DNA from: G039029935 sp039029935
GTDB taxonomy: Bacteria > Chloroflexota > Anaerolineae > Caldilineales > Caldilineaceae
NCBI GenBank assembly: GCA_039029935.1
Contig: JBCCFC010000194.1
Location: 1 to 14,268 of the forward strand
DNA length: 14,268 nucleotides
Direction: 5' to 3'
Both the position numbers and the translations under genes were made by a program. Below the pieces are notes generated by a model. That model made no database searches, had not been told where the DNA came from, and was given only the letters and a program-made list of their open reading frames with translations. Positions 14,229-14,268 of this stretch are shown here, piece after piece (position 1 is the first letter of the stretch; each line of letters begins with the position of its first letter).

Positions 14229-14268
14229 ATTCCGAATAGAAACCCCTTCTGTTTGGACAAAAATAAGG
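14229..14268. repeat. Right terminal inverted repeat of the IS, ending exactly at the window edge
   Basis: Reverse complement of the left end with 37/40 identity. The sequence stops at its outermost base, so the flanking target duplication and the front part of the interrupted gene cannot be seen. Confidence 0.92.

Larger units (their letters stand above)
12741..14268 (-). mobile_element. IS1380-family insertion sequence, 1528 bp, both ends present
   Basis: The terminal repeats 12741-12780 and 14229-14268 match over 37 of 40 bases. Both start CCTTATTTTTGTCCAAA when read inward. The single internal gene, on the minus strand, is a DDE transposase with the IS1380-type motifs. The left flank is TTTA (12737-12740). 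A 4-bp target duplication is typical of this family, but the right flank lies outside the window. The transposase frame is broken at a run of seven A's, so this copy may need frameshifting, or help in trans, to move. Confidence 0.9.

Overview
The window looks like part of a chromosome or contig from a Chloroflexota-like bacterium, probably filamentous or biofilm-forming. The evidence is indirect. One very large secreted protein is built of SdrD-type B repeats and DUF11-like domains and ends in a short F-L-P-x-V tail of a kind I recall from Chloroflexi exported proteins. The flanking genes (a double XRE-like regulator, a VapBC pair and an IS1380-type element) fit that group but do not prove it. 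No rRNA, tRNA or core housekeeping gene is present to fix the taxonomy.

Layout. 1-870: a minus-strand hypothetical gene (31-762) with its own promoter. 870-1329: a broken duplicate of the 3' end of the next gene, then a long near-perfect hairpin that reaches the stop codon of that next gene. 1329-2846 (minus): a 505-aa protein with two tandem XRE-like helix-turn-helix units, a coiled coil and a hydrophobic C-terminal segment. 2847-3840: almost 1 kb without a gene but rich in structure: a TATAAT promoter for the minus-strand gene, a 92-base stretch with no G on the plus strand (G-run-rich on the other strand), an 8-bp inverted repeat, a 159-bp MITE-like folded element, and a highly folded probable 5' leader. 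3841-11595 (plus): the 2584-aa surface protein. 11619-11657: a terminator hairpin that works in both directions. 11693-12350 (minus): a VapBC-type toxin-antitoxin pair. 12494-12742 (minus): the 3' remnant of a gene cut by an insertion sequence. 12741-14268: an IS1380-family element with 40-bp terminal inverted repeats. Its transposase is split in two frames at a run of seven A's.

How the parts relate. The surface-protein gene is visibly more GC-rich than its AT-richer flanks. It lies between accessory DNA (regulator, duplicated fragment, toxin-antitoxin pair, insertion sequence), so it appears to be a single-gene transcription unit with its own structured leader and terminator. The window ends exactly at the outer end of the IS, so the flanking copy of its target duplication, and the 5' part of the gene it interrupted, are not visible. 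The most interesting unexplained features are the folded DNA upstream of the giant gene, the hairpin plus duplicated C-terminal module of the regulator gene, and the regulator itself, whose C-terminal module exists in at least two copies here.
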